A stretch of 64,000 nt of DNA, taken from assembly GCF_022809775.1 (NCBI RefSeq), contig NZ_CP094380.1, forward strand, positions 1,599,001-1,663,000, in the 5' to 3' direction. Below the pieces are notes generated by a model. The model worked only from the letters and a program-made list of their open reading frames with translations, did no database searches and had not been told where the DNA came from. The translations under genes and the position numbers were made by a program. Position 1 is the first letter of the stretch; each line of letters starts with the position of its first letter. The DNA is from Pseudodesulfovibrio tunisiensis (GTDB lineage Bacteria > Desulfobacterota > Desulfovibrionia > Desulfovibrionales > Desulfovibrionaceae). Shown one piece after another: positions 1-9,034 of the stretch.

Positions 1-78
1 GTCCACTTCGTCAAGGGCGCGGATGCCCCCGAAGTCCATGCTCATGTCGCTGACTTTCAGGACGGAATTATTGCTCAT
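1..78 (-). CDS. livG: LivG, branched-chain amino-acid ABC transporter ATPase (5' end only)
   Basis: Only the first 26 codons lie in the window; the rest is beyond the left edge. The reading frame starts MSNNSVLKVSDMSMDFGGIR, the usual N-terminus of a LivG-type ATPase (beta strand, then the aromatic/Gly-rich stretch ahead of the Walker A loop). The ATG overlaps the end of livM by 11 bp, so the two are translationally coupled. It would power the LivHM permease in the inner membrane. The assignment rests on the short N-terminus plus its place after livM. Confidence 0.8.
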   Translation of the reverse strand, partial: MSNNSVLKVSDMSMDFGGIRALDEVD

Positions 79-1366
79 TGCCTGCACTCGCAGTGTTCGC
101 TGGTTCGTACTTGTAGACCTTGCGCTTGGCGCTGATGAGTCCCTGCGGACGGAAAACCATGACCAGCACCATGATGGAGCCGAACAGCAGCATGCGGAAC
201 TCCGCAAAATCGCGCAGATACTCGGGCACCAGAATCAGGATGATGGCTCCGGCGATCACGCCCCGGATGGAGCCCATGCCGCCGATGACCACCACGGACA
301 GGATGATGGCCGATTCCCAGAAGGTGAAGCTGGCCGGATTGATGAACGTGGTCTTGGCCGCGAACACGACCCCGGCCATGCCTGCCCATGTCGCGCCCAG
401 TGCAAAGGCCATGAGCTTGGTCTTCGTCTTGTCGATGCCCATGGCCTGACAGGCTATCTCGTCCTCGCGCAGGGCCAGCCATGCCCTGCCGATGCGCGAA
501 TTCTGGAGCCGGTTCACCGCAAAGATGGTCAGAACCACCAGCCCGGCCATGATGTAGTACATGTACATGGTGGAATCGATCACGCCCAGCTTCACGCCGA
601 ACAGAGTGGGCCTGTCGATGCCGGAAATGCCGGACGGCCCCTGCGTTACGTCGCCCCAGTTCTCCAGCACGAGGCGAATGATTTCGCCGAATCCCAGAGT
701 GACGATGGCCAGATAGTCGCCACGAAGACGAAGCACGGGAAAGCCGAGGATGATGCCGGTCACGGCTCCCAGAACCGCGCCCAGAGGCAGCACGGCCCAG
801 AATCCGATGTCCCAGTGCATGTTCAGCAGGGCGTAGGCATATGCGCCCACCGCGTAGAAGGCCACGTAGCCCAGATCCAGCAGACCGGCCAGCCCGACCA
901 CGATATTCAACCCCAACCCGAGCATGATGTAGGTCAGACAGGAAATCATGATGTTGGTCTGATACAGGTTGAAGACCATGGGAAAGGCCGCGACCATGCA
1001 GGCCATCACTGCCACGGCAATGAGCTTGAGCCGCTTGTCCGAGGCAATGCGCGTCATGAGCGCCTCGACCCGGTTTTCCTCTCTGGTCTCGTCCTTCTTC
1101 AACTCCTTGCGGGCCAACAGCCAGCGCCAGACAAAGGAACCGAAGAACACGGCCACGGCCACGTAGACCATGTTCATCCACCGCCAGTCCACGGTATCCT
1201 CGATGGTGTTCACGCGGATCACCATGATGGGAAAAGTCAGAAATACGAACCACACGGCCGCGATCAGCGACTTTTTCAGGGCCTCGGGAAAGCCGGAGCA
1301 CCCGGCAGTGAGGAAGAAGCCCGGAAAGCCGTTGTTTCGACCGTTGGCATTCATTGTGTTGCTCAC
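68..1366 (-). CDS. livM: LivM, branched-chain amino-acid ABC permease
   Basis: 432 residues. It is one of the two membrane permeases of the high-affinity leucine/isoleucine/valine importer. The first ~110 residues carry extra hydrophobic segments and a charged linker, as in long LivM proteins such as the E. coli type. The permease core then follows, with the family sequence GLGLNIVVGLAGLLDLGYVAF and the EAA-like cytoplasmic loop around REDEIACQAMGIDKTKTKL that contacts the ATPases. The C-terminus is basic. It lies downstream of livH in the same operon and overlaps livG. Confidence 0.95.
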   Translation of the reverse strand: MSNTMNANGRNNGFPGFFLTAGCSGFPEALKKSLIAAVWFVFLTFPIMVIRVNTIEDTVDWRWMNMVYVAVAVFFGSFVWRWLLARKELKKDETREENRVEALMTRIASDKRLKLIAVAVMACMVAAFPMVFNLYQTNIMISCLTYIMLGLGLNIVVGLAGLLDLGYVAFYAVGAYAYALLNMHWDIGFWAVLPLGAVLGAVTGIILGFPVLRLRGDYLAIVTLGFGEIIRLVLENWGDVTQGPSGISGIDRPTLFGVKLGVIDSTMYMYYIMAGLVVLTIFAVNRLQNSRIGRAWLALREDEIACQAMGIDKTKTKLMAFALGATWAGMAGVVFAAKTTFINPASFTFWESAIILSVVVIGGMGSIRGVIAGAIILILVPEYLRDFAEFRMLLFGSIMVLVMVFRPQGLISAKRKVYKYEPANTASAGNEQ

Positions 1367-1422
1367 GTCGACTTACCTTGTTGCGATTGCGCTCCCAAGA
1401 CGAAATCCGTCTTGCGGCCGGG

Positions 1423-2325
1423 TTACACCTTCTGCGTCTTTTCCTTGCCCATGAGGCCGGACGGACGAAAAATCAGAATCAGCACCAGCAGACAGAAGGC
1501 GAACACGTCCTCGTAGTCCGAGGACACATAGCCCGTGGCGAATGCCTCGGTCCATCCGAGAATCAGGCCGCCGAGCATGGCTCCGGGTATGGACCCGATG
1601 CCACCCAGCACGGCCGCGGTAAACGCCTTGATGCCGGCAATGAAGCCGATGAAGTAGTTGATCTGGCCGATGTGCGAGGCAATGAGCACCCCGCCCACGG
1701 CTGCCAGGCTGGAACCGATCACGAACGTGGCGGAAATGACCATGTCCACGTTGATGCCCACCAGCATGGCCATCTTCCGGTTCTGGGCCGTGGCGCGCAT
1801 GGCCTTGCCTATCTTGGTGTACTTGATGAACAGGGACAGTCCCACGCAGACCAGTGCGGTCATGGCGATGATGACCAGCTCGGACGAACCGAGCACGCCG
1901 GAGAACCTGTCCAGAAACGCAAACCTGGGCAGCAGTTCCGGAAAGGGCAGGAAATCCGAGGTCTGGGCGAGCATCACGTAGTTCTGAAGAAAAATGGACA
2001 TGCCGATGGCGGAGATGAGCGGCGAAAGGCGCTGTGCACCGCGCAAGGGCTTGTAGGCGATCTTTTCGATGGTGAACCCGTAGGCCGCGGACCAGATGAC
2101 CGCGCACGTCAGGGCGATCACCAGCATGGAGCCTTCCGGGAACCCGAGATGGGTCAGCACGCCCGCCACGATCAGCCCGGTAAACGCGCCGATCATGTAG
2201 ATTTCGCCATGCGCGAAATTGATCAGCTCGATGATGCCGTACACCATGGTGTACCCGAGCGCGATCAGGGCGTAGATGCTGCCCCGGGTCAATCCGCCGA
2301 AAAACAATTCAAGGAAATAATCCAT
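1423..2325 (-). CDS. livH: LivH, branched-chain amino-acid ABC permease
   Basis: 300 residues, normal for LivH. It is the second permease of the importer. The opening (YFLELFFGGLTRGSIYALIA, then a Tyr-Thr-Met-Val-Tyr-Gly-Ile motif and NFAHGEIYMIGAF) is the LivH signature. The ABC-contact loop reads RATAQNRKMAMLVGINVD. About eight membrane segments are visible. It is separated from livK by an 84-bp spacer containing a stable hairpin, and from livM by 56 bp. Confidence 0.96.
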   Translation of the reverse strand: MDYFLELFFGGLTRGSIYALIALGYTMVYGIIELINFAHGEIYMIGAFTGLIVAGVLTHLGFPEGSMLVIALTCAVIWSAAYGFTIEKIAYKPLRGAQRLSPLISAIGMSIFLQNYVMLAQTSDFLPFPELLPRFAFLDRFSGVLGSSELVIIAMTALVCVGLSLFIKYTKIGKAMRATAQNRKMAMLVGINVDMVISATFVIGSSLAAVGGVLIASHIGQINYFIGFIAGIKAFTAAVLGGIGSIPGAMLGGLILGWTEAFATGYVSSDYEDVFAFCLLVLILIFRPSGLMGKEKTQKV

Positions 2326-2356
2326 CAGTCACGTTTCCTGTACGCTAGATACTACC

Positions 2357-2382
2357 AGGGGACAGGCAAAAGCCCGTCCCCT
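2357..2382 (-). other. Intercistronic hairpin between livK and livH
   Basis: Eleven-base arms (AGGGGACGGGC and GCCTGTCCCCT read on the minus strand, one G-U wobble) close a TTTT loop. No T-run follows, so this is not a typical terminator. A hairpin placed just after a binding-protein gene usually protects the 5' mRNA segment or gives partial termination, so that binding protein exceeds permease. That role is inferred from position. Confidence 0.6.
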
Positions 2383-2409
2383 GTATTTTCTGCGAATTTT
2401 CAGCGGTTG

Positions 2410-3561
2410 CTACTTGATTTCGACATACTGGCCGTTCTGCACCTGATAGACGGAGAAGCCGACACCCTCGGCATCGCCCCTGCCGTCGAACTTGATCTTG
2501 CCCACGGCGGTCTCCACGTAGTTGGAATGCAGGGCTTCGATCAGATCGTCATACGCCATGGACTTGGCGTTTTCCACGGCCTTGAGCAAGGCGATGGCAG
2601 CGGAATAGGCTTCCGGAAAGAACGGACCGGGATCGGTGCCGAATTCCTTCCTGTGCGCCTCCACGGCTTCCTTGTACAGGGCATTGGCCGAGAAGTCGCG
2701 GGGGCCGGTGGCGTACACGCCCTCGGCGTACTTGCCCGCCACCTTGATGAAGGTCTCGTCCTTCACGCCGTCGTCGGACATGAACGGAATCTCCAGCCCC
2801 TTCTTGCGCATGCCGGAAACGATCTTGGAGGCCTCGGGATGATAGCCACCGAAGATCACGCCTTCCGCGCCGGAATTCTTGATCTTCTGGACCACGGCGG
2901 AATAATCCACCGCCCCCGGAGTCACGCCTTCGAACAGCACCACTTCCATGCCGGGCTCCTGATCCGCGAAGTCCTTGCAAAACGAAGCAAAGCCCTTGCC
3001 ATAGTCGCCCTTGTCATGGATCACCGCAACCTTGGTCAGACCAAGCTTCCTTGCAAAATCCACTTCAAGACGAGCCTGGGCATCGTCAGGCGCAATGGTA
3101 CGGAAAAAATTGGGGTATTCACCGCTCTGGGTGAGGGGCGGATTGGTGGCGGACGGCGACATGCACACAATCCTGGACTCGAGATAGATGGGCAGAGCCG
3201 CCTTGGTCGCGCCGGAGCAGATGTGGCCGAGCACGATCTTCACCTCGTCGGACACCATCTTGGTGGCCGCATTGGTTGCCAGTTCGGGCTTGCACTGGTC
3301 GTCCTGCGCCGCAATTTCCACGGTCATGCCGTTCACGCCGCCAGCAGCGTTGAACTTGGCCGCGACCAGCTTGGCCGCGTTGACCGTGGGCAGGCCGTAG
3401 GAGGCCAGATCGCCGGAATGCGCGCCCGCAACGCCGAGAACCAGTTTCTTGGCTGCGGGAGCCTCGGTCTTCTTTTCCTCTTTCTGCTCTCCTCCGCAAC
3501 CGGCAAGCAACAGCGAAGCCATCGCGAAAACGAGCGCGAACAGCGTGAGTTTCCCTCTCAT
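2410..3561 (-). CDS. livK: LivK-type periplasmic amino-acid-binding lipoprotein
   Basis: 383 residues. The N-terminus is a lipoprotein signal: a short basic start, a hydrophobic core and the lipobox LLAGC at residues ~18-22, followed by an acidic/Lys-rich linker. The mature part is a type I periplasmic binding protein (Peripla_BP_6 fold): the start KLVLGVAGAHSGDLASYGLP, the GGVNGM stretch, and the CSGATKAA and SPSATNPPLT motifs. It captures branched-chain or related amino acids for LivHMG. It is the first gene of the operon, preceded by a sigma-70-like promoter. Confidence 0.93.
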   Translation of the reverse strand: MRGKLTLFALVFAMASLLLAGCGGEQKEEKKTEAPAAKKLVLGVAGAHSGDLASYGLPTVNAAKLVAAKFNAAGGVNGMTVEIAAQDDQCKPELATNAATKMVSDEVKIVLGHICSGATKAALPIYLESRIVCMSPSATNPPLTQSGEYPNFFRTIAPDDAQARLEVDFARKLGLTKVAVIHDKGDYGKGFASFCKDFADQEPGMEVVLFEGVTPGAVDYSAVVQKIKNSGAEGVIFGGYHPEASKIVSGMRKKGLEIPFMSDDGVKDETFIKVAGKYAEGVYATGPRDFSANALYKEAVEAHRKEFGTDPGPFFPEAYSAAIALLKAVENAKSMAYDDLIEALHSNYVETAVGKIKFDGRGDAEGVGFSVYQVQNGQYVEIK

Positions 3562-3604
3562 GCTACCTCTCCTGGGTAAGACGTTTCCAACGGGTATGAA
3601 GCTC

Positions 3605-3626
3605 CGGGCGTTCTCCCCAACGCCCG
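3605..3626 (-). promoter_or_regulatory. Leader hairpin upstream of livK
   Basis: Perfect 8-bp inverted repeat (CGGGCGTT/AACGCCCG) with a six-base loop. It lies about 45 bp before the livK start and inside its expected 5' untranslated leader. It could stabilise the message or take part in regulation. No known riboswitch fold was recognised. Confidence 0.4.
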
Positions 3627-3679
3627 CATCCGAGGCCGCGCATCATCTCCCCATGACGCACAGTCCTCAGAAACTCAGC

Positions 3680-3707
3680 ATTGTAGTGACTTTATAAATC
3701 TTGTCAA
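3680..3707 (-). promoter_or_regulatory. Sigma-70-type promoter for livKHMG
   Basis: Read on the minus strand: TTGACA, a 16-base AT-rich spacer, then TACAAT. Both hexamers are close to consensus, in the 187-bp gap upstream of livK. Transcription would begin near 3673 and give a leader of roughly 110 bases. Confidence 0.7.
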
Positions 3708-3748
3708 TACTCCTCGACTTTTGATGGCAGTTGAAATTCCTGACTTTT

Positions 3749-4342
3749 CTACTTGGATTCCAAGGTTTTCAGCTCTTCCTCGGCATGCAGGCGCAACTCT
3801 TCATTTTGCCCGGCAAATTCAGCAGCTTGCCGGAAAAACGATTTGGCCTGATCCGGCTTGGACAGGGCATATTTTGAAATGACGCCCATATTGTAAAACA
3901 CCAGTGCATCATCTGGCGTGATCTCCAGAATCTCGCCATAAACCTGCATGGCCTTGTCGTACTGCTTCTTGTTGTAATAGCAGATGCCGACCCCCTTGAG
4001 CAGATTCACGTTCTTCGGCTGGAGCTGCACGGCCTTTTCCAGCGGTTCCAGAGCGCGATCCCAGGCGCGCATCATGAGAAACATGTTGCCCAGTTCGGTC
4101 AGGGCCTCCACATCTTCCGGGTTCTTCTCCACCCGAGCCATGAGTTCCTTGACCTGCGCCATGCCCGCCATGTTCTGGGTCATGCCTTCCGGAGCCCGGG
4201 TGCGGCTCTGCTGCTTGACATGCACCTGCAGGTTGGGATTCTGCATGCGGTACAGAAAACTGACCGCGAAAATCGCGGCAATGGAACCGAGCAGAATCAG
4301 CAGGACAGTCTTGCGGCCCAGCGTGGCCTTGCCATCAGTCAT
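3749..4342 (-). CDS. Membrane-anchored TPR protein at the end of the ccm operon (CcmI-like)
   Basis: 197 residues. One N-terminal membrane segment (about residues 12-30, TVLLILLGSIAAIFAVSFLY) is followed by a periplasmic part with at least three tetratricopeptide repeats (about residues 75-185; for example DVEALTELGNMFLMMRAWDRA). Its start overlaps the ccmD stop by 8 bp, so it belongs to the cytochrome c maturation operon. TPR proteins in this position (CcmI/NrfG type) hold apocytochrome c for heme attachment. That role is inferred from context. No CcmH or CcmG is present beside it. Confidence 0.8.
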   Translation of the reverse strand: MTDGKATLGRKTVLLILLGSIAAIFAVSFLYRMQNPNLQVHVKQQSRTRAPEGMTQNMAGMAQVKELMARVEKNPEDVEALTELGNMFLMMRAWDRALEPLEKAVQLQPKNVNLLKGVGICYYNKKQYDKAMQVYGEILEITPDDALVFYNMGVISKYALSKPDQAKSFFRQAAEFAGQNEELRLHAEEELKTLESK

Positions 4343-4478
4343 CGCGGTCTCCCAGAAGTTCCAGTTGTGCCACGCGCTTTTCCAGCCCGGAAGCCTTTCC
4401 GCCCAGAAAGCACAGATACCCGGCTATGCCGAGCCAGACAGCCACGTTGGCCATGAACAGATACGTTTCTGCAGACAT
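4335..4478 (-). CDS. ccmD: CcmD-like small membrane protein
   Basis: 47 residues, starting MSAETYLFMANVAVWLG. It has a single membrane helix (residues ~9-26) followed by a charged helix, the usual shape of CcmD. CcmD is a small protein that stabilises the CcmABC-CcmE complex and helps release holo-CcmE. The gene sits between ccmC and the TPR gene and overlaps the latter by 8 bp. The identification rests on size, topology and position, because CcmD sequences are poorly conserved. Confidence 0.8.
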   Translation of the reverse strand: MSAETYLFMANVAVWLGIAGYLCFLGGKASGLEKRVAQLELLGDRDD

Positions 4479-4539
4479 GTCGTCCTCGTTTCGGTTGTCG
4501 GTCCCGCGCGAGCCTCGCCGGGCCGTTGTCAGCGGTCCG

Positions 4540-5208
4540 TTATTCCTCGTCCCAGGCCAGCAGTGCGTCCAGACGGGCCTGATGCCCGAGCTGACGCACG
4601 CGGGTCAGCAGCATGCCGCCCCAGAGCAGTCCGAAGGCGACCAGCCCGGTGAACACGGTGTGCCACATCTTCGGAGCCATGCCCCCGCCCTGCCGCGCAA
4701 GGCCGTCGGGATGGGCGCTCCCCCAGAGTTTGGCCGCGTAGAATACCAGCGGCACGTCCAGAAATGCCACGATGCCGAGCACGGCACAGACCAGAGCGCG
4801 CCTGTCGCGGCCCATGGGCGAATTACGCAACACCAGATATCCGGCGTACACGTACCACATGATCAGGGCCGTAGTGAGCTTGGGGTCCCAGAGCCACCAG
4901 TGGCCCCATTCGGCCCGAGCCCAGACCGAGCCGGACGCAAGGGCGAGCGTGGCAAGCAGCACGCCGATTTCGGCAGCGGCACCAGCCAGCCTGTCCAGAG
5001 ATTCCCTGCGCGTCAGCAGGTAGCCACAGCTGGACAGGAACACCACGAAAAAGCTGACCAATGCCCACCATGAGCACGGCAGATGCATGTAGAAAATCTT
5101 CTGTACCGGCCCGGACTGGGCAACCGGCGCATAGAACCAGATCATGTACTGGTGAGCGCACAGGCCGAGCCCGGCCAGCAGGGCCAGAATCCGTTCCTTG
5201 GACATCAT
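4540..5208 (-). CDS. ccmC: CcmC, heme-handling subunit of cytochrome c maturation
   Basis: 222 residues with six predicted membrane helices. The tryptophan-rich heme-binding motif WGHWWLWDPKLT is present near residue 120, with flanking histidines, as in CcmC/HemY-family proteins. CcmC transfers heme to the chaperone CcmE on the periplasmic side. Only 8 bp separate it from ccmB, in the same operon. Confidence 0.95.
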   Translation of the reverse strand: MMSKERILALLAGLGLCAHQYMIWFYAPVAQSGPVQKIFYMHLPCSWWALVSFFVVFLSSCGYLLTRRESLDRLAGAAAEIGVLLATLALASGSVWARAEWGHWWLWDPKLTTALIMWYVYAGYLVLRNSPMGRDRRALVCAVLGIVAFLDVPLVFYAAKLWGSAHPDGLARQGGGMAPKMWHTVFTGLVAFGLLWGGMLLTRVRQLGHQARLDALLAWDEE

Positions 5209-5216
5209 GAATTCTC

Positions 5217-5894
5217 CTACTCTTCCCCGCTGTACACGAACGGGAACAGGAACAGCCCGGCTCCGGAGAACAGGGCGTCAAAAGCGAAAATCAGGCCGAG
5301 CCACCCGTCATACCCCTTGGCAGCTTCCGGGGAAAACACCATGCCGAACAGGGTGATTCCGCCCAGAAGCACGGGCAGCAGCAGCGGGAAAACAATCACG
5401 GAAAGCAGGGATTCGCGCGCGGCCTGCCCTTGCGACAGTGCGCCGAGCAGTGCGCCGATGACCACCAGTCCGATGTCGGCACCGGCCAGCGTGGCCGCAA
5501 GCAGCCATGCCGGACCATGCAGGGTCTGGCCCAGAAACGCGATGGTGGCCGGAAAGAACACAAGCTGGGACACGAGCAGCAGGCACAACCCAGCCCCGGC
5601 CTTGCCGATCCACACGGCATGCACGGGCGCGGGCGAGGACAGAATGCCGATGCGCTGGCCGTTCAGTTCCTCGAGGCTGAACAGGTCGTTGAAGACCAGA
5701 ACCAGCCCGAAGGCCGAGGCCAGCCAGAAAATGGCTCCGGCGGCCTGAGCCGTGATGGCCCCGCCAAGCGGCTTGGACAGGGAGAACAGAAAGATCAGGA
5801 GCAGGCCGAGCAGCACGGCCTGAACAAGCCCCTGCCCGCCGGACACGGACAGCCGAAGGTCCTTGGATGCCATGAGCATGGAACGCTTCAGCAT
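5217..5894 (-). CDS. ccmB: CcmB, ABC transporter membrane subunit
   Basis: 225 residues and six hydrophobic segments, with the family features SLEELNGQRIGILSSPAP and the loop after the second helix. It forms the CcmAB ATPase module that uses ATP to release heme-loaded CcmE from CcmC. The start overlaps the end of ccmA by 7 bp. Confidence 0.93.
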   Translation of the reverse strand: MLKRSMLMASKDLRLSVSGGQGLVQAVLLGLLLIFLFSLSKPLGGAITAQAAGAIFWLASAFGLVLVFNDLFSLEELNGQRIGILSSPAPVHAVWIGKAGAGLCLLLVSQLVFFPATIAFLGQTLHGPAWLLAATLAGADIGLVVIGALLGALSQGQAARESLLSVIVFPLLLPVLLGGITLFGMVFSPEAAKGYDGWLGLIFAFDALFSGAGLFLFPFVYSGEE

Positions 5895-6559
5895 GCCAGC
5901 CTCCCGGCGTCGAATCCGGATGCCGGACCGAAATAGTCCACGCGTCTTCCGCCCAGTGCCAGCACGGTATCGGCCAGCATGGTGTCTTCGGCCACATGAT
6001 GGCTGATCCAGACAACGGCGGTTCCCTGCTCGCGAAATCCCGCTATCTCCCGGCGAAGCACGTTCAGGGAACGCGGATCAAGTCCGGTGCCCGGCTCGTC
6101 CAGAAAGACGAGTTCCGGCCCCACCATGTAGACCCGGGCCAGATTCAGCCGCTGGGCCATGCCCCGGGAAAACCCGCCTGCCTTTTCCTCTGCCGCGCGC
6201 TCCAGCCCGACCCGTTCCAGCAGGGAGACAAGTTCGTCGCGGGATGGGGACATCCCATACATCCCGGCCCAGAACCGGAGATTGGCCAGCGCGGACATGC
6301 CTGGATAGATGAAGGTGGCGTGCCCCAGATACGCAAACCGTTCCGGGGCCACATGCATGACGGCCTCGCCCGCCGTGGGCCGGGACAATCCGGCCATGAT
6401 GCGCATGAGCGTGGACTTGCCCGCGCCGTTGGGACCGGCCACAAGCATGACCTCGCCCGCATGGAGTTCGCAGGAAACATCCTTGAACACAAGCTTGGAA
6501 CCGTAGAACTTGGCGGCCCGCTTGACCGTCAGGACAATCTTGCCGCCGTCCTCAGGCAT
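5888..6559 (-). CDS. ccmA: CcmA, ATPase of the heme-release ABC complex
   Basis: About 223 residues. Walker A GPNGAGKST, the signature loop FSRGMAQRLNLARV and Walker B LVFLDEPGTGLD are all intact. The start at 6559 (MPEDGGKIVL) is preferred over an in-frame ATG at 6583, because a GGAG ribosome site lies just upstream of it. It also gives the short overlap with ccmF (8 bp) seen elsewhere in this operon. Confidence 0.92.
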   Translation of the reverse strand: MPEDGGKIVLTVKRAAKFYGSKLVFKDVSCELHAGEVMLVAGPNGAGKSTLMRIMAGLSRPTAGEAVMHVAPERFAYLGHATFIYPGMSALANLRFWAGMYGMSPSRDELVSLLERVGLERAAEEKAGGFSRGMAQRLNLARVYMVGPELVFLDEPGTGLDPRSLNVLRREIAGFREQGTAVVWISHHVAEDTMLADTVLALGGRRVDYFGPASGFDAGRLAC

Positions 6560-8453
6560 CGCCCTTCTCCCCGGGTCTGGCAATCCGCCGCAGCAGAAGC
6601 AGCGGGAACAGGCTCATGATGGTTCCGCCGATCCACAGCCAGTTGACCAGCGGATTGATGCTCAGCTTGAAGCTGGCCCCGTCGTCCTCGGTCAGGCCGA
6701 GCAGAGTGGCATAGATTTCATCGCCCAGACTGAAGATCGTGGACACCTCGGCAAACTGCTGCCGCTCGAAGTTCACGTAGATGCGCTTGTCCGGGGCCAG
6801 ATATCCGAGCACGGAACCGTCACGGCTCACTTCCAGCGTGGCCGTGGCGCGGGCGCGCAGTTCAGGCGTGGAGTCCTCGACCAGATCAAGATACTTGACC
6901 TGATATTCCTCGATGGAGGCCACTTCGCCCTTTTTCAGCACGAACTCGCGCTCCACCTTGTACGGCCCGGAAAACGCGATGCCCAAAGCCACGAGGGCCA
7001 CGCCGAGATGGATGCCGTAGGCTCCCCAGTTCCGGCGCAGGGACCGCATGGCCGGATAGAACGCGAAGAGCAGCACGATGCTGGTCATGGCACCCACGGC
7101 CGAGGCCGCACCGAACGCAGGCCAGAAACGTGTCATGCCCGTGGCGTAAAACGCGCCGAAGGAAATCGCGAACGCAGCGCAGGAAAGGATGAAGCCCTTC
7201 ATATTGCGGATGCCGCCCTTCCATCCGAGCCAGGGACACAGACAGAAGAAGAAGACCAGCACAGCCATGAACGGCAGGCACACGCGGTTGTAGAAATGTG
7301 CGTCCAGTCCCAGAGGACGGGGGCTCCAGAGCTTGCTGATCACCGGCCACATCGTGCCCATGGCCACCACCAGTCCGAGGGCGAGCAGAAACCATGCCGC
7401 AGCCACGAGCAGCCCCTGACGGCTCAGGAACTCGGACAGGGCCCGGGTCACGTGACGCTCGCTCATGAAGACCACGACCAGGGTCACGGCAAGGCCCACG
7501 ACCATGCACATGAACAGGGGAAAGGAAACCCCGGACTCGCCAAAGGTGTGCAGGGAATCGATCACGCCGGAACGCGTCAGATAAGTGCTGAAGATGCAGA
7601 GCAGAAAGGTCAGGGACATGAGAAATACGTTGCTGCGCTGCAAGGCCCCGCGCCGGGACTCGATGATGCAGGTATGCAGCACGGCAGTGCCCGCGAACCA
7701 CGGAATCAGGGAGGCGTTTTCCACCGGGTCCCATGCCCAGTAGCCGCCCCAGCCCAGTTCCATGTAGGACCACCAGCAGCCCAGCAGGATGCCTGCGGTC
7801 AGGAACATCCATGACAGCACGTTCCAGTTGCGCGTCACCGCGATCCAGCTCTTTTTCTCGCCCGCGATGAACGCGGCCAGCGCACAGGCGGCCGGGATGG
7901 TGTATCCTGCAAACCCCAGAAACAGGAGCGGCGGATGAAAGATCATGCCCGGGTTGCGCAGCAGAGGATTGAGCCCGCGCCCATCGGTTCGGGGCGGCAC
8001 CACTTCGATGAAGGGATTGCTCCAGCTCGTGAGCAGCAGCAGGAAAAAGCCCTGAATGGTCAGAAAAATGGTCCAGAAATACAGTTTGGTGCGCGGAGCA
8101 AGAGACTTGTAGCCCGGCGAGAACACGAATACCGCCCCGGACAGGGCGATGAGCAGTTCCCAGAACAGCAGGGAACCTTCGCGCCCGCCCCAGAACGCGG
8201 TCAGGGTGTAGACAAAGGTCAGGGCGTTGTCCACGTTGTCCGCAACGTACATGAAGGAATAGTCGCGCGAGGTCAGGGCGACCAGCAGAATCAGGGAGGA
8301 CAGCACGACCCCGCCCGCTGCCGCGAGTTGGCCCCGCTCCACCAGAACCAGGCCCTCGTACCGTTCGGTCCAAGCCGCAATGGCGGCCCATGCCGCAAGG
8401 AAAAGGGATGCCAGAAGGCCGAACAGCAGGCCTATGTAACCGGTCAGATGCAT
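6552..8453 (-). CDS. ccmF: CcmF, heme lyase core
   Basis: 633 residues, about 14-15 membrane helices. The WWD-type motif GWGGYWAWDPVENASLIPW (near residue 235) and the conserved PPLLFLGFAGY and RSGVIDSLHTF segments identify CcmF. It ligates heme from CcmE to the CxxCH sites of apocytochromes in the periplasm, which matches the decaheme cytochrome encoded at 35 kb. It lies between ccmE and ccmA. Confidence 0.96.
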   Translation of the reverse strand: MHLTGYIGLLFGLLASLFLAAWAAIAAWTERYEGLVLVERGQLAAAGGVVLSSLILLVALTSRDYSFMYVADNVDNALTFVYTLTAFWGGREGSLLFWELLIALSGAVFVFSPGYKSLAPRTKLYFWTIFLTIQGFFLLLLTSWSNPFIEVVPPRTDGRGLNPLLRNPGMIFHPPLLFLGFAGYTIPAACALAAFIAGEKKSWIAVTRNWNVLSWMFLTAGILLGCWWSYMELGWGGYWAWDPVENASLIPWFAGTAVLHTCIIESRRGALQRSNVFLMSLTFLLCIFSTYLTRSGVIDSLHTFGESGVSFPLFMCMVVGLAVTLVVVFMSERHVTRALSEFLSRQGLLVAAAWFLLALGLVVAMGTMWPVISKLWSPRPLGLDAHFYNRVCLPFMAVLVFFFCLCPWLGWKGGIRNMKGFILSCAAFAISFGAFYATGMTRFWPAFGAASAVGAMTSIVLLFAFYPAMRSLRRNWGAYGIHLGVALVALGIAFSGPYKVEREFVLKKGEVASIEEYQVKYLDLVEDSTPELRARATATLEVSRDGSVLGYLAPDKRIYVNFERQQFAEVSTIFSLGDEIYATLLGLTEDDGASFKLSINPLVNWLWIGGTIMSLFPLLLLRRIARPGEKGDA

Positions 8454-8569
8454 ACGTGCTCCTTGAGTACGCGCGTTGTGAAAACGGATTCTTGCCGAAT
8501 TTCAGAGTCGGATAGTCGGGATTCAATCACATTGGCAAGCATGTGAAACATTTTTCACCAGACCGGGAA

Positions 8570-9001
8570 TCACCCCTTGCTCCGCTCCATTTCCTCACTC
8601 TGTTCCTTGTACTTGGAGGGACACTTGGTCACCAGGGTTCTGGCGTTGAACACACCTGCATCGTGGTCGAACACCCCTTCCACGATCACCTCCACGGATT
8701 CCTTGAAAGTATCCGGGAGCGCGCCCTTGTAGACAACGCGGATATGCTGTCCCGCGTTCACCTTGTCCACAAGGTCGAAGGATGCGCCAAGCTTGCCTTC
8801 CGCAATGTCCAGATTGGTCGGAGAAACCTTGCCGAACAGCCGCGCCTGTCCGAGGTCTGCCTTGTCCGTTGCCAGAGCCTCGGACACGTTCAGAAAATAC
8901 ACGCTGTCCTGCGTCAGACCGGAAACAACGAGGTAGCCCAGACCGCCCAGAAAAAGCAGCATGGCCACGACATACACCATCTTGTTGGATTTCTTCGCCA
9001 T
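8570..9001 (-). CDS. ccmE: CcmE, periplasmic heme chaperone, Cys-type
   Basis: 143 residues. One N-terminal membrane anchor (residues ~8-28) precedes an OB-fold domain with typical CcmE strands (LFGKVSPTNLDIAEGKLGASF). The heme attachment motif, H-x3-Y in enteric CcmE, is here C127-PSK-Y131. The Cys-x3-Tyr form is known from Desulfovibrio and defines the variant System I*, which lacks CcmH. No ccmG or ccmH is present in this cluster, in agreement. Confidence 0.95.
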   Translation of the reverse strand: MAKKSNKMVYVVAMLLFLGGLGYLVVSGLTQDSVYFLNVSEALATDKADLGQARLFGKVSPTNLDIAEGKLGASFDLVDKVNAGQHIRVVYKGALPDTFKESVEVIVEGVFDHDAGVFNARTLVTKCPSKYKEQSEEMERSKG

Positions 9002-9034
9002 TCAATATCCCCCCGCGCGTCGGGCGCGGCTGTG

